A DNA stretch of 64,000 nt from Corynebacterium imitans (GTDB lineage Bacteria; Actinomycetota; Actinomycetes; Mycobacteriales; Mycobacteriaceae). The notes beneath the pieces were generated by a model that was not told the DNA's origin, searched no databases, and saw nothing but the letters and a program-made list of their open reading frames with translations. Where the stretch lies: the NCBI RefSeq assembly GCF_000739455.1, contig NZ_CP009211.1, positions 695,660 to 759,659 on the forward strand. Direction: 5' to 3'. The translations under genes were made by a program, and so were the position numbers. Positions 12,739 to 22,384 of the stretch are shown here, one piece after another (the first letter of the stretch is position 1; each line of letters starts with the position of its first letter).

Positions 12739-13425
12739 CTAAACCGCCACCGCGCGCTGTTCGCGCAGCTCGTTGACCTCGCGGTGCGTGGGCAGGCGAC
12801 CGCGCTCCACCCACTGCCGCGCCGGGCGGGAGGTGCCGTATTCCAACCAGGTGGTCACAAGGCGGGCCCCGTAGACCGGGTCGATGACCCAGACCTCGCT
12901 TGCAAGCAGGTCCGAGCGGATGAAGCCGCCCGGCAGGTTGGCGATTTCGACGCCCTGCCCGGCGAGGATCTCCAGCACGCCGTCGAGGGCGATTGAGGCG
13001 GAGGCGCGCTCGTGGCTGGAGATGTAGGCGCGGCCGTGCTGGAGCATCACGAGTGGGGCCATGATGGCGGAGACGACCCTCCCCGTGGCGTCGACAAGCA
13101 GGCCCTCATGCGCCGGAGTTTGCGCCAACGCGAAACGTTGCCACCCCAAGTCCGGTCCGGAGTAGGCGGGGCACGTGCGCTCGTCGCGGACGGGGCGTGC
13201 CGCTACCGTGATCTCTGTCGGGGCGGGCGGCAGCGGACGTAGCTCGAGTGAGGCGGTGCCGCCGTGGATTTCCATCACTGCGCGGCGAGTTCCAGCGACC
13301 ATGCTCAGGCGCACCCGCAGTCGGTTGAGCTCCGCCGAGGAAACCCCCAACTCGCGGGCGGCGGTGGCGTAACGCTCGGCGTCAATGACGCGGCCCTCTT
13401 CCACGACAAAGCTGAAAGCGTGCAC
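12739..13425 (-). CDS. Aminotransferase class IV-like protein, probably lacking the PLP lysine
   Basis: A 228-residue protein that aligns by eye with the small actinobacterial class IV aminotransferase / aminodeoxychorismate-lyase-like family (DLGWQRFALAQ...EGLLVDATGRVV). Where relatives have K-G-P-D, with the PLP-binding lysine, this protein has S-G-P-D (Ser89). The usual E-G...S-N stretch after the GRVV turn is also absent. It may therefore be catalytically dead or have a non-enzymatic role. The GTG at 13425 has AAAGGA at the right distance. The 39 codons upstream of it are not conserved-looking. Confidence 0.55.
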   Translation of the reverse strand: MHAFSFVVEEGRVIDAERYATAARELGVSSAELNRLRVRLSMVAGTRRAVMEIHGGTASLELRPLPPAPTEITVAARPVRDERTCPAYSGPDLGWQRFALAQTPAHEGLLVDATGRVVSAIMAPLVMLQHGRAYISSHERASASIALDGVLEILAGQGVEIANLPGGFIRSDLLASEVWVIDPVYGARLVTTWLEYGTSRPARQWVERGRLPTHREVNELREQRAVAV

Positions 13426-13576
13426 GAGGTTCCTTTCGGCGCAGCGACGTAAACGGACGTATTTGTACAAATTGGCAGTGAAGTGACAGGCTATGACACG
13501 TAAAATGGCAGCGGCCCTGCGCTGCGCCACCGCACAATTCAATCACCCGGAAAAGGGATAGGGGAGAAGAACTGAC

Positions 13577-15028
13577 GTGAGTACCGTCACCTCTAATGCC
13601 ACGCCACAAGGCGGGCTCGACCGATTCTTTCATATCAGCGAGCGGGGCTCCACTGTTGGCAGGGAGATCCGCGGCGGAGTGGTCACCTTCTTCGCCATGG
13701 CCTACATCGTCTTGCTGAACCCACTGATTCTGGGCACGAGCCCGGACCGCGAGGGCGTGGTGCTGGGCATCCCGCAGGTCGCGGCCGTGACTGCACTGGC
13801 CGCAGGCGTGATGAGCATCCTCTTCGGCGTGGTAGCCAAATACCCCTTCGGCATCGCCACCGGGCTGGGGCTGAACACGCTCGTGGCTGTCACGCTCGTC
13901 GGCCAGCAGGGGCTGACCTGGCCGGAGGCGATGGGGCTCGTGGTGATCGACGGCATCATCATCGTCCTGCTCGCCATCTCCGGGTTCCGCACTGCGGTGT
14001 TTAACGCAATTCCGGACTCGATGAAGGTTGCCATGAGCGTGGGCATCGGTATGTTCATTGCCATGATCGGCCTGGTGGACGCCGGTTTCGTCCGTCGTGT
14101 GCCGGACGAGGCGATGACCACGGTGCCGGTGCAGCTCGGCTTCGGTGGTTCGATCGCGTCGTGGCCCACCTTCGTCTTCATTGTTGGCCTGCTCATCTGC
14201 GGCTTCCTGGTGGCTCGCAACATCCCCGGCGGCCTGTTCATCGGCATCGTCGTGACCACGATCATTTCCCTGATCGTCGAGCACTTCGCCGGTGCCGGCT
14301 CTTCCGCAGAAGACCCGCACGGCTGGTCTTTGGCCGTGCCGGCGCTTCCGGACTCCTTCGGCGGTGTGCCGGATCTGTCGCTGGTGGGCAACGTGGACCT
14401 TGTCGGCGCCTTCATCCACCTCGGCGTCATCGCCGCCTCCCTGCTGGTGTTTACCCTTGTGCTGGCGAACTTCTTCGACGCCATGGGCACCATGACCGCA
14501 CTCGGCCGCCAGGCCGAGGTCACCGACGAGCACGGCAACCTGCCGGACATGAAGCGCGCCCTGGTCGTCGAAGGCTTTGGCGCGGTGGTCGGCGGCGCGG
14601 CGTCGTCTTCCTCGAACACGGTATTCGTCGACTCCTCGGCCGGCATTGCCGACGGCGCGCGCACCGGCCTGGCCAACGTGGTCACCGGCATCTTGTTCCT
14701 CATCGCCATGTTCTTCACCCCGCTCTACGAGATGGTGCCCATCGAGGCCGCGGCTCCAGTGCTGGTCGTCGTGGGTGCGCTCATGATGATGCAGGTGGGC
14801 AACATCGAGTGGTCGCGTTTCGACGTCGCGTTCCCCGCCTTCCTCACCATCGTGGTCATGCCGCTGACTTACTCCATTGCTAACGGCATCGGTGTCGGCT
14901 TCATCGCGTTCACCGCCATGGCGCTGTTTACCGGTAAGACGAAGCACATCCACTGGATCATGTGGCTGATCTCCCTGCTGTTCGTGGTCTACTTTGCGCA
15001 GGGCCCGATCCTGGCGGCACTGAGCTAA
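13577..15028 (+). CDS. NCS2-family purine permease (AzgA/adenine-hypoxanthine type)
   Basis: A 483-residue polytopic membrane protein with about 12-13 helices. Family signatures are REIRGGVVTFFAMAYIVLLNPLIL near the N-terminus, FGIATGLGLNTLVAV (about 95), and FFDAMGTMTALGRQ with ASSSSNTVFVDSSAGIADGARTGLANVVTG (about 300-370). This subgroup imports adenine, guanine or hypoxanthine with protons; the exact substrate is not determinable. The GTG start has a GGGGAGAAG site. The stop TAA abuts directly on the ATG of the methyltransferase, so the two are translationally coupled. Confidence 0.9.
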   Translation: MSTVTSNATPQGGLDRFFHISERGSTVGREIRGGVVTFFAMAYIVLLNPLILGTSPDREGVVLGIPQVAAVTALAAGVMSILFGVVAKYPFGIATGLGLNTLVAVTLVGQQGLTWPEAMGLVVIDGIIIVLLAISGFRTAVFNAIPDSMKVAMSVGIGMFIAMIGLVDAGFVRRVPDEAMTTVPVQLGFGGSIASWPTFVFIVGLLICGFLVARNIPGGLFIGIVVTTIISLIVEHFAGAGSSAEDPHGWSLAVPALPDSFGGVPDLSLVGNVDLVGAFIHLGVIAASLLVFTLVLANFFDAMGTMTALGRQAEVTDEHGNLPDMKRALVVEGFGAVVGGAASSSSNTVFVDSSAGIADGARTGLANVVTGILFLIAMFFTPLYEMVPIEAAAPVLVVVGALMMMQVGNIEWSRFDVAFPAFLTIVVMPLTYSIANGIGVGFIAFTAMALFTGKTKHIHWIMWLISLLFVVYFAQGPILAALS

Positions 15029-15829
15029 ATGCGCACGCGTATCGAGGATCCCCAGGACCCGCGCTTAGACGACATCCGCGACCTGAAGCACTCGGACAAG
15101 GAGAAGGGCCTGGTCTTCGCCGAAGGCCCGCTCGTGGCTGGCAGGCTCGTAGAGTCTCGCTTCCCCGTCCGCGCCGTCTACGGTTTCGGTGGCAGGCTGG
15201 AGTCCTTCCTCGAAGAGTACGGGGAGGAACTTACCCGCCGCGGCGTCCCGGTCTACGAGATCACCCGCCAGCTGATGGGCGAGGTTGCAGGCTACGACAT
15301 GCACCGCGGCCTGCTCGCGTCTGCGGACAAGGCTCCGGAGCGCAGCGTCGCCGAGGTGATCGACGGCGCGAGTACCCTGGTCATCCTCGAGGGCGTGGGC
15401 GACCACGAGAACATCGGCTCCATCTTTAGAAACGCCGCAGGCATGGGCGTTGACGGCGTGCTCTTCGGCGCGGCGACCGCCGACCCGCTGTACCGACGCA
15501 GCGTGCGGGTGTCCATGGGGCACGTGCTGCGCACCCCGTTCGCGCACTTAGACGGCACCACGACCACGTGGCAGCGCTCCCTCAACGAGCTGAAAGACGC
15601 CGGCTGGTGGCTGGTTTCGCTCACCCCGGCCGACGACGCCGTGCTGCTGCACGAGGCCGTGGCGGGGCACGACAAGATTGCCTTCCTCGTTGGTGGGGAG
15701 GGGCCGGGGCTCACCCGGCACGCGATGGCGGCGACGCACGTGCGGGCGAAAATCCCCATGGCGCCGGGCACCGATTCGCTCAACGTGGCGACCTCGGCCG
15801 CGATCGCCTTCTACGAGGCGCAGCGCTAG
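15029..15829 (+). CDS. TrmH/SpoU-family RNA 2'-O-methyltransferase
   Basis: A 266-residue protein with an N-terminal substrate-binding domain (about 1-100) and a SPOUT knot domain. The three SpoU motifs are ILEGVGDHENIGSIFRNAAG (I), FLVGGEGPGL (II) and IPMAPGTDSLNVATSAAIAFYE (III). It transfers methyl from S-adenosylmethionine to a ribose 2'-OH in rRNA or tRNA; the target nucleotide is unknown. Its homologue by position is Rv0881. It starts one base after the permease stop. Its TAG overlaps the stop of the convergent DUF6928 gene. Confidence 0.9.
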   Translation: MRTRIEDPQDPRLDDIRDLKHSDKEKGLVFAEGPLVAGRLVESRFPVRAVYGFGGRLESFLEEYGEELTRRGVPVYEITRQLMGEVAGYDMHRGLLASADKAPERSVAEVIDGASTLVILEGVGDHENIGSIFRNAAGMGVDGVLFGAATADPLYRRSVRVSMGHVLRTPFAHLDGTTTTWQRSLNELKDAGWWLVSLTPADDAVLLHEAVAGHDKIAFLVGGEGPGLTRHAMAATHVRAKIPMAPGTDSLNVATSAAIAFYEAQR

Positions 15830-16671
15830 CGGTCCGAGTGCCGGATCTTCTCCCGCACCGTGGCGGCGAGGCTGCGCACGCGTCGCGCGACGCCCCGCCC
15901 GACGCGCTTGGTCGCGGCGATGGAGGCGTCGGCAAGATCAGCGAACTCGTGGCCGCCCTCGTCCGGGTCTGGCAGCTCGTAGTCGTCGTAGTCCTTCTCC
16001 GAATCAGCGAAGCGCGCGGCGACCTCGTTCACGGTCTTCGTCCGCGGCTTCTGCGTGCGGATTCTCGGCTCTGGCCGGCCGTCGATGGCGTAGCCGACCA
16101 CGTGCACATCCGGGCCCTGTGGGCTCACCGGCACCCCCAGCCAAGCCTCCTGCGCCGCGACAGCCAGATCCGCAGGCTCGAAAGGCAGCGAGATGCCCCC
16201 GAGCTGTTCGGCCTTCTCGCCAGCCCAGTAGGGGGCCTCGAAGGGATCAGGCAGGCCGATGTCCTCCAGCACCACCTCTCGCGTGGCTGTGAGCGCGCGG
16301 CGCACCGTGGTGCCCGAGTAGTGGGCAAAACCCGCGAAGTCGGAGTCGGTGCCGTGGGCGAAGACGTAGGTATCGCTCGCGGGCAGGGCCTCGCGCAGAT
16401 ACTCGGTGACCTCCGAGATTTTGTCCATATTCTCCACGAAAGTCTGCACTACGGCGACACCGGGGTAGCCGGCGATGTAGAACTCGTCGGCACCCGGCGT
16501 GGAAGAGCGGTTGAGCGGGAACTCACCGATCGGTGTGATCGGCCATGCCGGGTTGATCTGCGCGAGCAGCTTGCGCCCGAAGCCGCGGTCGGCCTTCGGC
16601 TCGGAATTGAGCACGCCTGCGGGGTCCGGCGTGCTGACAAACCACATGGTCACAATGGCGGGGTAGGACAT
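15826..16671 (-). CDS. DUF6928 family protein
   Basis: A 281-residue protein resembling the actinobacterial DUF6928 family: an N-terminal half with FYIAGYPGVAVVQTF and YVFAHGTDSDFAGFAHYSG, then LEDIGLPDPFEAPYWAGE and SLPFEPADLAVAAQEAWLG. A charged, basic C-terminal tail follows. Function unknown; no membrane segment seen. It lies 20 nt downstream of sepH and probably belongs to a serC-sepH-DUF6928 operon. Confidence 0.7.
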   Translation of the reverse strand: MSYPAIVTMWFVSTPDPAGVLNSEPKADRGFGRKLLAQINPAWPITPIGEFPLNRSSTPGADEFYIAGYPGVAVVQTFVENMDKISEVTEYLREALPASDTYVFAHGTDSDFAGFAHYSGTTVRRALTATREVVLEDIGLPDPFEAPYWAGEKAEQLGGISLPFEPADLAVAAQEAWLGVPVSPQGPDVHVVGYAIDGRPEPRIRTQKPRTKTVNEVAARFADSEKDYDDYELPDPDEGGHEFADLADASIAATKRVGRGVARRVRSLAATVREKIRHSDR

Positions 16672-16691
16672 AGGGGCATTCCTTCCGGCAG

Positions 16692-17693
16692 CTACTTGCG
16701 GGGCCGCTTCGTGTTCGTGCGAACGCCGAGCAGCACGTCCTCCCAGTGTGGGGTGACGGCCTTGCGGCGGCGCTTCTGCGGCTGCTCGCCGTCCGGGTGG
16801 CGCAGGAAGTCGCCCTCGGTGACGGTTCCTTCGGTGCCCCCGGTTTCCTCGGCACCGTCTGCGTCTGCGTCTGTTTCGGCCGTTTCTTCGCGGGCGGGGC
16901 TCGCGCTGCCGTCCCAGTCGTCCTCCCCGTGCGCGTCAACCGCAGTGAGGCTGCGCACCGGCTGCACAAAGTCCGGGTCGGTCAGGTCGGCGGCAACGGA
17001 GTTGCGGGCCTCGGTAGAGGCGGGCGAGCCCATGGAGCGCTTCAGCGTCCACTGCGCCTCGTTCTCCGTCAGCCCGGCCCGCCAGCGCAGGTGGACGACC
17101 CACGGCTCGCCCGGCTCGCGGGTGGCGTCCCACGCCGCGTCGGAAAGCGAATGCCCGCGGGCCGCGAACGCGGTCGCCAGAATCTCAAAGAGGGTCAGCT
17201 TCGCCGGGCCTTCGTCGCGCACCGGGTGCGACTGCTTCGCCGCCTCCGCGATCTGCATGCGCTCCAGCACGACAGGGTGCGAGTAGGTATCGACGCGGCT
17301 GACGGCCACTCCCATCTCGTCCGCCAGCTCCTGCGAGGTAGCGCCAGCGCGAATCCGCGCTTGGATCTCGCGCGGCGGCATGGTCAGCGGGTTGGTCAGC
17401 AGCGGGTCCGGCTCCGGCAGGCCCCGCTGCTTGCTCAGGGCGCTGTACTCAGGCGTGTCGTCGTGCTCAGCGGGGGCCTCGGGCCCCTGCTTCTCGACGC
17501 CCCCTTCCACCTCTTCCACCGCAGCGGCAGGCGCGGACTCCGCCGCTGCTTCACCGTCTTCCGCCTGCTCTGCGGCAGGGGAGAAGAGCGGGGCGAACTC
17601 CGAGCGGGCGATCTGGAAGCTCACGCCTTCGGAATCCCGGAGGACGAAAAACTTCTCCGTAGACTCGTCTGCCATCAAATACAGCACGCGCAT
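16692..17693 (-). CDS. sepH: Septation protein SepH
   Basis: A 333-residue cell-division regulator (DUF3071; Rv0883c homologue). The conserved N-terminal part (MRVLYLMADESTEKFFVL) is followed by an acidic Ala/Glu-rich linker, then the helix-turn-helix region PREIQARIRAGATSQELADEMGV and VDTYSHPVVLERMQIAE. In Streptomyces and mycobacteria SepH stimulates FtsZ assembly. The C-terminus is low-complexity, acidic then basic. The ATG at 17693 has AGGGAGAAG just upstream. It follows serC by 52 nt. Confidence 0.9.
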   Translation of the reverse strand: MRVLYLMADESTEKFFVLRDSEGVSFQIARSEFAPLFSPAAEQAEDGEAAAESAPAAAVEEVEGGVEKQGPEAPAEHDDTPEYSALSKQRGLPEPDPLLTNPLTMPPREIQARIRAGATSQELADEMGVAVSRVDTYSHPVVLERMQIAEAAKQSHPVRDEGPAKLTLFEILATAFAARGHSLSDAAWDATREPGEPWVVHLRWRAGLTENEAQWTLKRSMGSPASTEARNSVAADLTDPDFVQPVRSLTAVDAHGEDDWDGSASPAREETAETDADADGAEETGGTEGTVTEGDFLRHPDGEQPQKRRRKAVTPHWEDVLLGVRTNTKRPRK

Positions 17694-17745
17694 GCTTCTC
17701 CCTTCAGCCTCACAGTTCACCCCAGCCTAGCGCACCCGCAGGTGT

Positions 17746-18879
<1,134 letters not shown>

Positions 18880-19002
18880 CTACATCCTCAAAATTCGAAA
18901 AAAGACTGCGTTCGCATATGCAGTGCATAATATTATGCCTTCCGCATGCCTGTTATGTGGTCACTTTCTTTCAGATGTGGTGTTCTGGGCACGGCCTGGG
19001 GC

Positions 19003-19033
19003 TTGTCATGCGCGTCACAAACTTTGCTACGAT
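19003..19033 (+). promoter_or_regulatory. gltA promoter with RamB-like box
   Basis: TTGTCA (19003-19008) and TACGAT (19028-19033) give a plausible -35/-10 pair with 19-nt spacing. Between them AAACTTTGC (19019-19027) matches the core of the C. glutamicum RamB motif (A-A/G-AACTTTGCAAA) and touches the -10, fitting repression. The rest of 18874-19094 is A/T-richer and shows no other clear operator. Confidence 0.55.
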
Positions 19034-19094
19034 GGCTTAGGTAATTCTTCGGCGATGGCCGGATTCAACGTGAGCAATCGTGGAAAGGCACACT

Positions 19095-20390
19095 GTGGCT
19101 TCTGAGAACAACGAAAAGGCGGTACTTCACTACCCCGGTGGCGAGTACGAAATGGACATCATGAAGGCTTCCGAGGGTAACGACGGTGTTGTCCTCGGCA
19201 AGATGCTGGGCGAGACCGGCCTGGTGACCTTCGACCCGGGGTACGTATCTACCGGCTCGACTGAGTCGAAGATCACCTACATTGACGGTGATGCGGGCAT
19301 TCTGCGCTACCGCGGTTACGACATCGCTGACCTGGCGGAAAACGCGTCCTTCAACGAGGTTTCTTACCTGCTCATCCGTGGCGAGCTGCCGACCACTGAC
19401 GAGCTGGAAAAGTTCAACACCGAGATCCGTCACCACACCCTCCTGGATGAGGACTTTAAGGCGGCGTTTAACGTCTTCCCGCGCAACGCGCACCCGATGG
19501 CCGTGCTGGCTTCCTCGGTGAACATTCTCTCCGCGTACTACCAGGACCAGCTCAACCCGCTGGATGAGGAGCAGCTGGACAAGGCCACCGTGCGTCTCAT
19601 GGCGAAGGTGCCGATGCTGGCGGCGTACGCCTACCGCGCGTCCCAGGGTAAGCCGTACATGTACCCGGACAACGCGCTGAACGCGCGTGAGAACTTCCTG
19701 CGCATGATGTTCGGTTACCCGACCGAGCCGTACGAGGTTGACCCGGTGCTGGTTGACGCGCTGGACAAGCTGCTCATCCTGCACGCGGACCACGAGCAGA
19801 ACTGCTCCACCTCCACCGTCCGCATGATTGGTTCCGCGCAGGCGAACATGTTCGTCTCCATCGCCGGCGGCATCAACGCCCTGGCTGGCCCGCTCCACGG
19901 CGGCGCAAACCAGGCTGTGCTCGAGATGCTCGAGGACATCAAGAACAACCACGACGGCGACGCCACCGACTTCATGAACCGCGTGAAGAACAAGGAAAAG
20001 GGCGTCCGTCTCATGGGCTTCGGCCACCGCGTGTACAAGAACTACGACCCGCGCGCAGCCATCGTCAAGCAGACCGCACACGACGTGCTCGAGCACCTGG
20101 GCGGCGACGAGCTGCTCGACCTGGCTATGGAGCTCGAGGAGATCGCGCTGAAGGACGACTACTTCGTCTCCCGCAAGCTGTACCCGAACGTGGACTTCTA
20201 CACGGGCCTGATCTACCGCGCCATGGGCTTCCCGACCGACTTCTTCACGGTCCTGTTCGCCATTGGCCGTCTCCCGGGCTGGATCGCACAGTACCGCGAG
20301 CAGCTGGAGATGAACACCAAGATCAACCGCCCGCGTCAGATCTACACCGGCTACCAGCAGCGTGACTTCATCCCGCGCGATCAGCGCTAG
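19095..20390 (+). CDS. gltA: Citrate synthase
   Basis: A 431-residue type II citrate synthase condensing acetyl-CoA and oxaloacetate, the TCA-cycle entry step in the cytoplasm. Catalytic motifs are PLHGGANQAVLEML (His), GFGHRVYKNYDPRA (His) and the C-terminal NVDFYTGLIYRAMGFP (Asp region). The GTG at 19095 is chosen because GGAAAGG lies 6 nt upstream; the frame-opening GTG at 19080 has none. Codon choice is strongly biased, as in highly expressed genes. It is followed by a terminator and then fkpA, the order recalled for C. glutamicum. Confidence 0.96.
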   Translation: MASENNEKAVLHYPGGEYEMDIMKASEGNDGVVLGKMLGETGLVTFDPGYVSTGSTESKITYIDGDAGILRYRGYDIADLAENASFNEVSYLLIRGELPTTDELEKFNTEIRHHTLLDEDFKAAFNVFPRNAHPMAVLASSVNILSAYYQDQLNPLDEEQLDKATVRLMAKVPMLAAYAYRASQGKPYMYPDNALNARENFLRMMFGYPTEPYEVDPVLVDALDKLLILHADHEQNCSTSTVRMIGSAQANMFVSIAGGINALAGPLHGGANQAVLEMLEDIKNNHDGDATDFMNRVKNKEKGVRLMGFGHRVYKNYDPRAAIVKQTAHDVLEHLGGDELLDLAMELEEIALKDDYFVSRKLYPNVDFYTGLIYRAMGFPTDFFTVLFAIGRLPGWIAQYREQLEMNTKINRPRQIYTGYQQRDFIPRDQR

Positions 20391-20419
20391 GACAACCCGC
20401 AGGTAGCTGCGCCGGATAC

Positions 20420-20480
20420 CCGCCAAGGACGGCATTTCCCTTATACTTTTGGGAAACCGTGCTTGGCGGTTTCGCATTTT
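20420..20480 (+). terminator. Large two-part hairpin terminator of gltA
   Basis: The outer stem CCGCCAAG (20420-20427) / CTTGGCGG (20462-20469) continues through CGG/CCG and TTTCCC/GGGAAA to a 10-nt loop, TTATACTTTT. TTTCGCATTTT follows. Confidence 0.75.
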
Positions 20481-20528
20481 CACGCGAGTTTGTCCTGAAA
20501 AGTTTGTACTTAAGGAGTATCGACACAC

Positions 20529-20888
20529 ATGGAAAAGCCCACCATCACTATCCCCGACGCGCCCGCACCGACCGACTTGGTTGTGAAGGATCTTGTGGTC
20601 GGCGACGGCGCTGAAGCGGTGGCAGGCGGCTACATCAAGGTGCACTACCTCGGCGTGGATTACGCAACCGGCGAAGAATTCGACTCCTCCTGGGATCGCG
20701 GCGAGGTCGCGGAGTTTCCGCTTGCTGGCCTGATTGAGGGGTGGCAGGAAGGCATTCCCGGCATGAAGGTCGGTGGGCGCCGCGAGCTGATCGTGCCGCC
20801 GGAGAAGGCCTACGGCCCGGCCGGTGGGGTGAGCGCACTCTCCGGGCGCACGCTTGTATTTGTTATCGACCTGATTGACGCGAACTAA
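20529..20888 (+). CDS. fkpA: FKBP-type peptidyl-prolyl cis-trans isomerase
   Basis: A 119-residue single-domain FKBP without signal peptide. It accelerates proline isomerisation during protein folding in the cytoplasm. FKBP signatures are KVHYLGVDYATGEEFDSSWDRG, PLAGLIEGWQEGIPGMKVGGRREL and PPEKAYGPAGG, ending LVFVIDLI. Its spacing behind gltA and the AAGGAG before the ATG are clear. The aldo/keto reductase begins 10 nt after its stop, implying co-transcription. Confidence 0.94.
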   Translation: MEKPTITIPDAPAPTDLVVKDLVVGDGAEAVAGGYIKVHYLGVDYATGEEFDSSWDRGEVAEFPLAGLIEGWQEGIPGMKVGGRRELIVPPEKAYGPAGGVSALSGRTLVFVIDLIDAN

Positions 20889-20898
20889 GGCAGACACA

Positions 20899-21735
20899 AT
20901 GCGCATTCCCGTTACTACTCTCAACGACGGCTACGATTTCCCGCTGCTGGGCTTAGGCACCTACAAGCTCGCCCCGGAAGACGTTGAGGCTGTCCTGCGG
21001 CGTGCCATCGAGCTGGGCTACCGCCACATCGACACGGCGGCGTTCTACGGCAATGAGGAGGCCGTCGGCAAGGCAATCGGTGACGCTATCGCTGCCGGCG
21101 ACGTCACCCGCGAGGACCTGTTCGTGACCACCAAGCTGTGGAACGACGACCAGGACCGACCCGCAGCTGCGTACCAGGAGTCGCTCAAGCGGCTGAACCT
21201 AGAGTTCATCGACCTGTACCTGGTGCACTGGCCATGGCCGCAGCGCGGCCTGTACGTCTCCGCCTTTGAGGAACTGGTGCAGCTGCAGGGGATGGGGCAG
21301 CTGCAGTCGGTCGGCGTGGCTAACTTCTACCCCGAGGTGCTGGACGAGATCATCCAGGCTACCGGCGTCGCGCCGGTGCTCAACCAGGTTGAGCTGCACG
21401 CCGGGTTTACGCAGCAGGAGCTGCGCGACTACCACGCAAAGCACAACATCCTCACCGAGGCGTGGGCTCCGCTGGCGCGCGGCAAGAACTTTGATGACCC
21501 GGCGATCGCCGGTGTGGCCGCTAAGTATGATGCGACGCCTGCGCAGGTGGTGCTCGCTTACCTGCTGCAGATGGGCGTGTCGGTGGTGCCGAAGACGGCG
21601 AATCTGAAGCGACTGGAGGAAAACCTTGGTGCGCTTGAGGTCTCACTGGACGCGGAGGATATCGCTGCGCTTGATGCGGTGCAGGGTGAGCGGATGTCGG
21701 GCGACCCGCTAACTTTCCCCGGCGACGTGGACTAA
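20899..21735 (+). CDS. Aldo/keto reductase
   Basis: A 278-residue (beta/alpha)8-barrel NADPH-dependent reductase. The catalytic tetrad is visible in HIDTAAFYGNE (Asp, Tyr), TTKLWND (Lys) and LYLVHWPWP (His); the NADPH-binding VVPKTANLKRLEENLGAL lies near the C-terminus. It resembles 2,5-diketo-gluconate reductase-type family members; the physiological carbonyl substrate is unknown. ATG 20899 is chosen from the AAGGCAGAC upstream and the family start (IPVTTLNDG). It is probably co-transcribed with fkpA and ends at a terminator. Confidence 0.9.
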   Translation: MRIPVTTLNDGYDFPLLGLGTYKLAPEDVEAVLRRAIELGYRHIDTAAFYGNEEAVGKAIGDAIAAGDVTREDLFVTTKLWNDDQDRPAAAYQESLKRLNLEFIDLYLVHWPWPQRGLYVSAFEELVQLQGMGQLQSVGVANFYPEVLDEIIQATGVAPVLNQVELHAGFTQQELRDYHAKHNILTEAWAPLARGKNFDDPAIAGVAAKYDATPAQVVLAYLLQMGVSVVPKTANLKRLEENLGALEVSLDAEDIAALDAVQGERMSGDPLTFPGDVD

Positions 21736-21762
21736 ACACCGCGTGTGCGCCAGGTGCACACG

Positions 21763-21795
21763 AGGGCCTATCTGATGAAGATAGGCCCTTTTTTA
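21763..21795 (+). terminator. Terminator of the fkpA-aldo/keto reductase unit
   Basis: AGGGCCTATCT (21763-21773) pairs perfectly with AGATAGGCCCT (21779-21789), followed by TTTTTTA. Confidence 0.92.
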
Positions 21796-22042
21796 CTGCG
21801 GTTTTTCATCACCCTACCTCCTGGCGGGGGTGGTCGTACGATCATTAGTTTTTCCTGCTAAAAGCATGTTTTGGGGGTGGGCGTCACTCTTTGTTGTGCT
21901 TTGCCTAAAACAATCATTCACGAGCGCGATGTGGGATAGGTAACATGCCAGGTGTTGAGTTGCAGATCACATTGAGGGTCTTCAGTGTGAGGTCGCAGCG
22001 AAGCATGAGAGAACTTGTACATGACAAGAAAGGATCGAAGCC
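21796..22042 (+). promoter_or_regulatory. Upstream control region of mctBC
   Basis: No gene is seen. The region is A/T-rich with GGGGGTGGG and TAAAA-type stretches of the kind RamA binds, and a possible -10 TAACAT at 21941-21946, leaving a leader of roughly 90 nt. RamA/RamB control of mctC is known in C. glutamicum; the sites here are only suggestive. Confidence 0.35.
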
Positions 22043-22381
22043 GTGTCTGGATCGACTTCTATCCCACAACGCCGGGAGCCAACCCCGGAAGAGTTTGTGG
22101 CCATGCAGCGGAGTCCGGAGTTTCAGGAACTCCGCAAAACCTTCCGTGGGTTCACCTTCCCCGTGTCGGTCGCGTTTTTCCTGTGGTTCCTGGTCTTCGT
22201 AGTCGTCGCCACGCTGATGCCTGATGCGATGGCAACCCCGTTCCTGGGCCTCAACGTGGGGCTCTGGCTGGGGCTGGCCCAGTTCTTCACCACGTTCTTA
22301 ATTACGTGGATTTACGTGAAGTGGGCGAATAAGAACCTCGAGCCGCGCGCGGCTCGTATCCGAGAAGAAATGGAGGGCTAA
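22043..22381 (+). CDS. mctB: DUF485 membrane protein, MctB
   Basis: A 112-residue protein with two transmembrane helices (about 40-62 and 72-95) and the DUF485 hallmark FRGFTFPVSVAFFLWFLVFVV...NVGLWLGLAQFFTTFLITWIY. DUF485 proteins always sit directly upstream of acetate-type sodium:solute symporters and probably assist them. The GTG start has AAAGGA upstream. The next gene begins 3 nt after the stop, so coupling with mctC is near certain. Confidence 0.9.
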   Translation: MSGSTSIPQRREPTPEEFVAMQRSPEFQELRKTFRGFTFPVSVAFFLWFLVFVVVATLMPDAMATPFLGLNVGLWLGLAQFFTTFLITWIYVKWANKNLEPRAARIREEMEG

Positions 22382-22384
22382 ACG

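Noticed and set aside
19065..20924. 619-codon minus-strand frame opposite gltA and fkpA
   Set aside because: Antisense shadow of strongly codon-biased genes; Val/Arg/His-rich with no recognisable domain.
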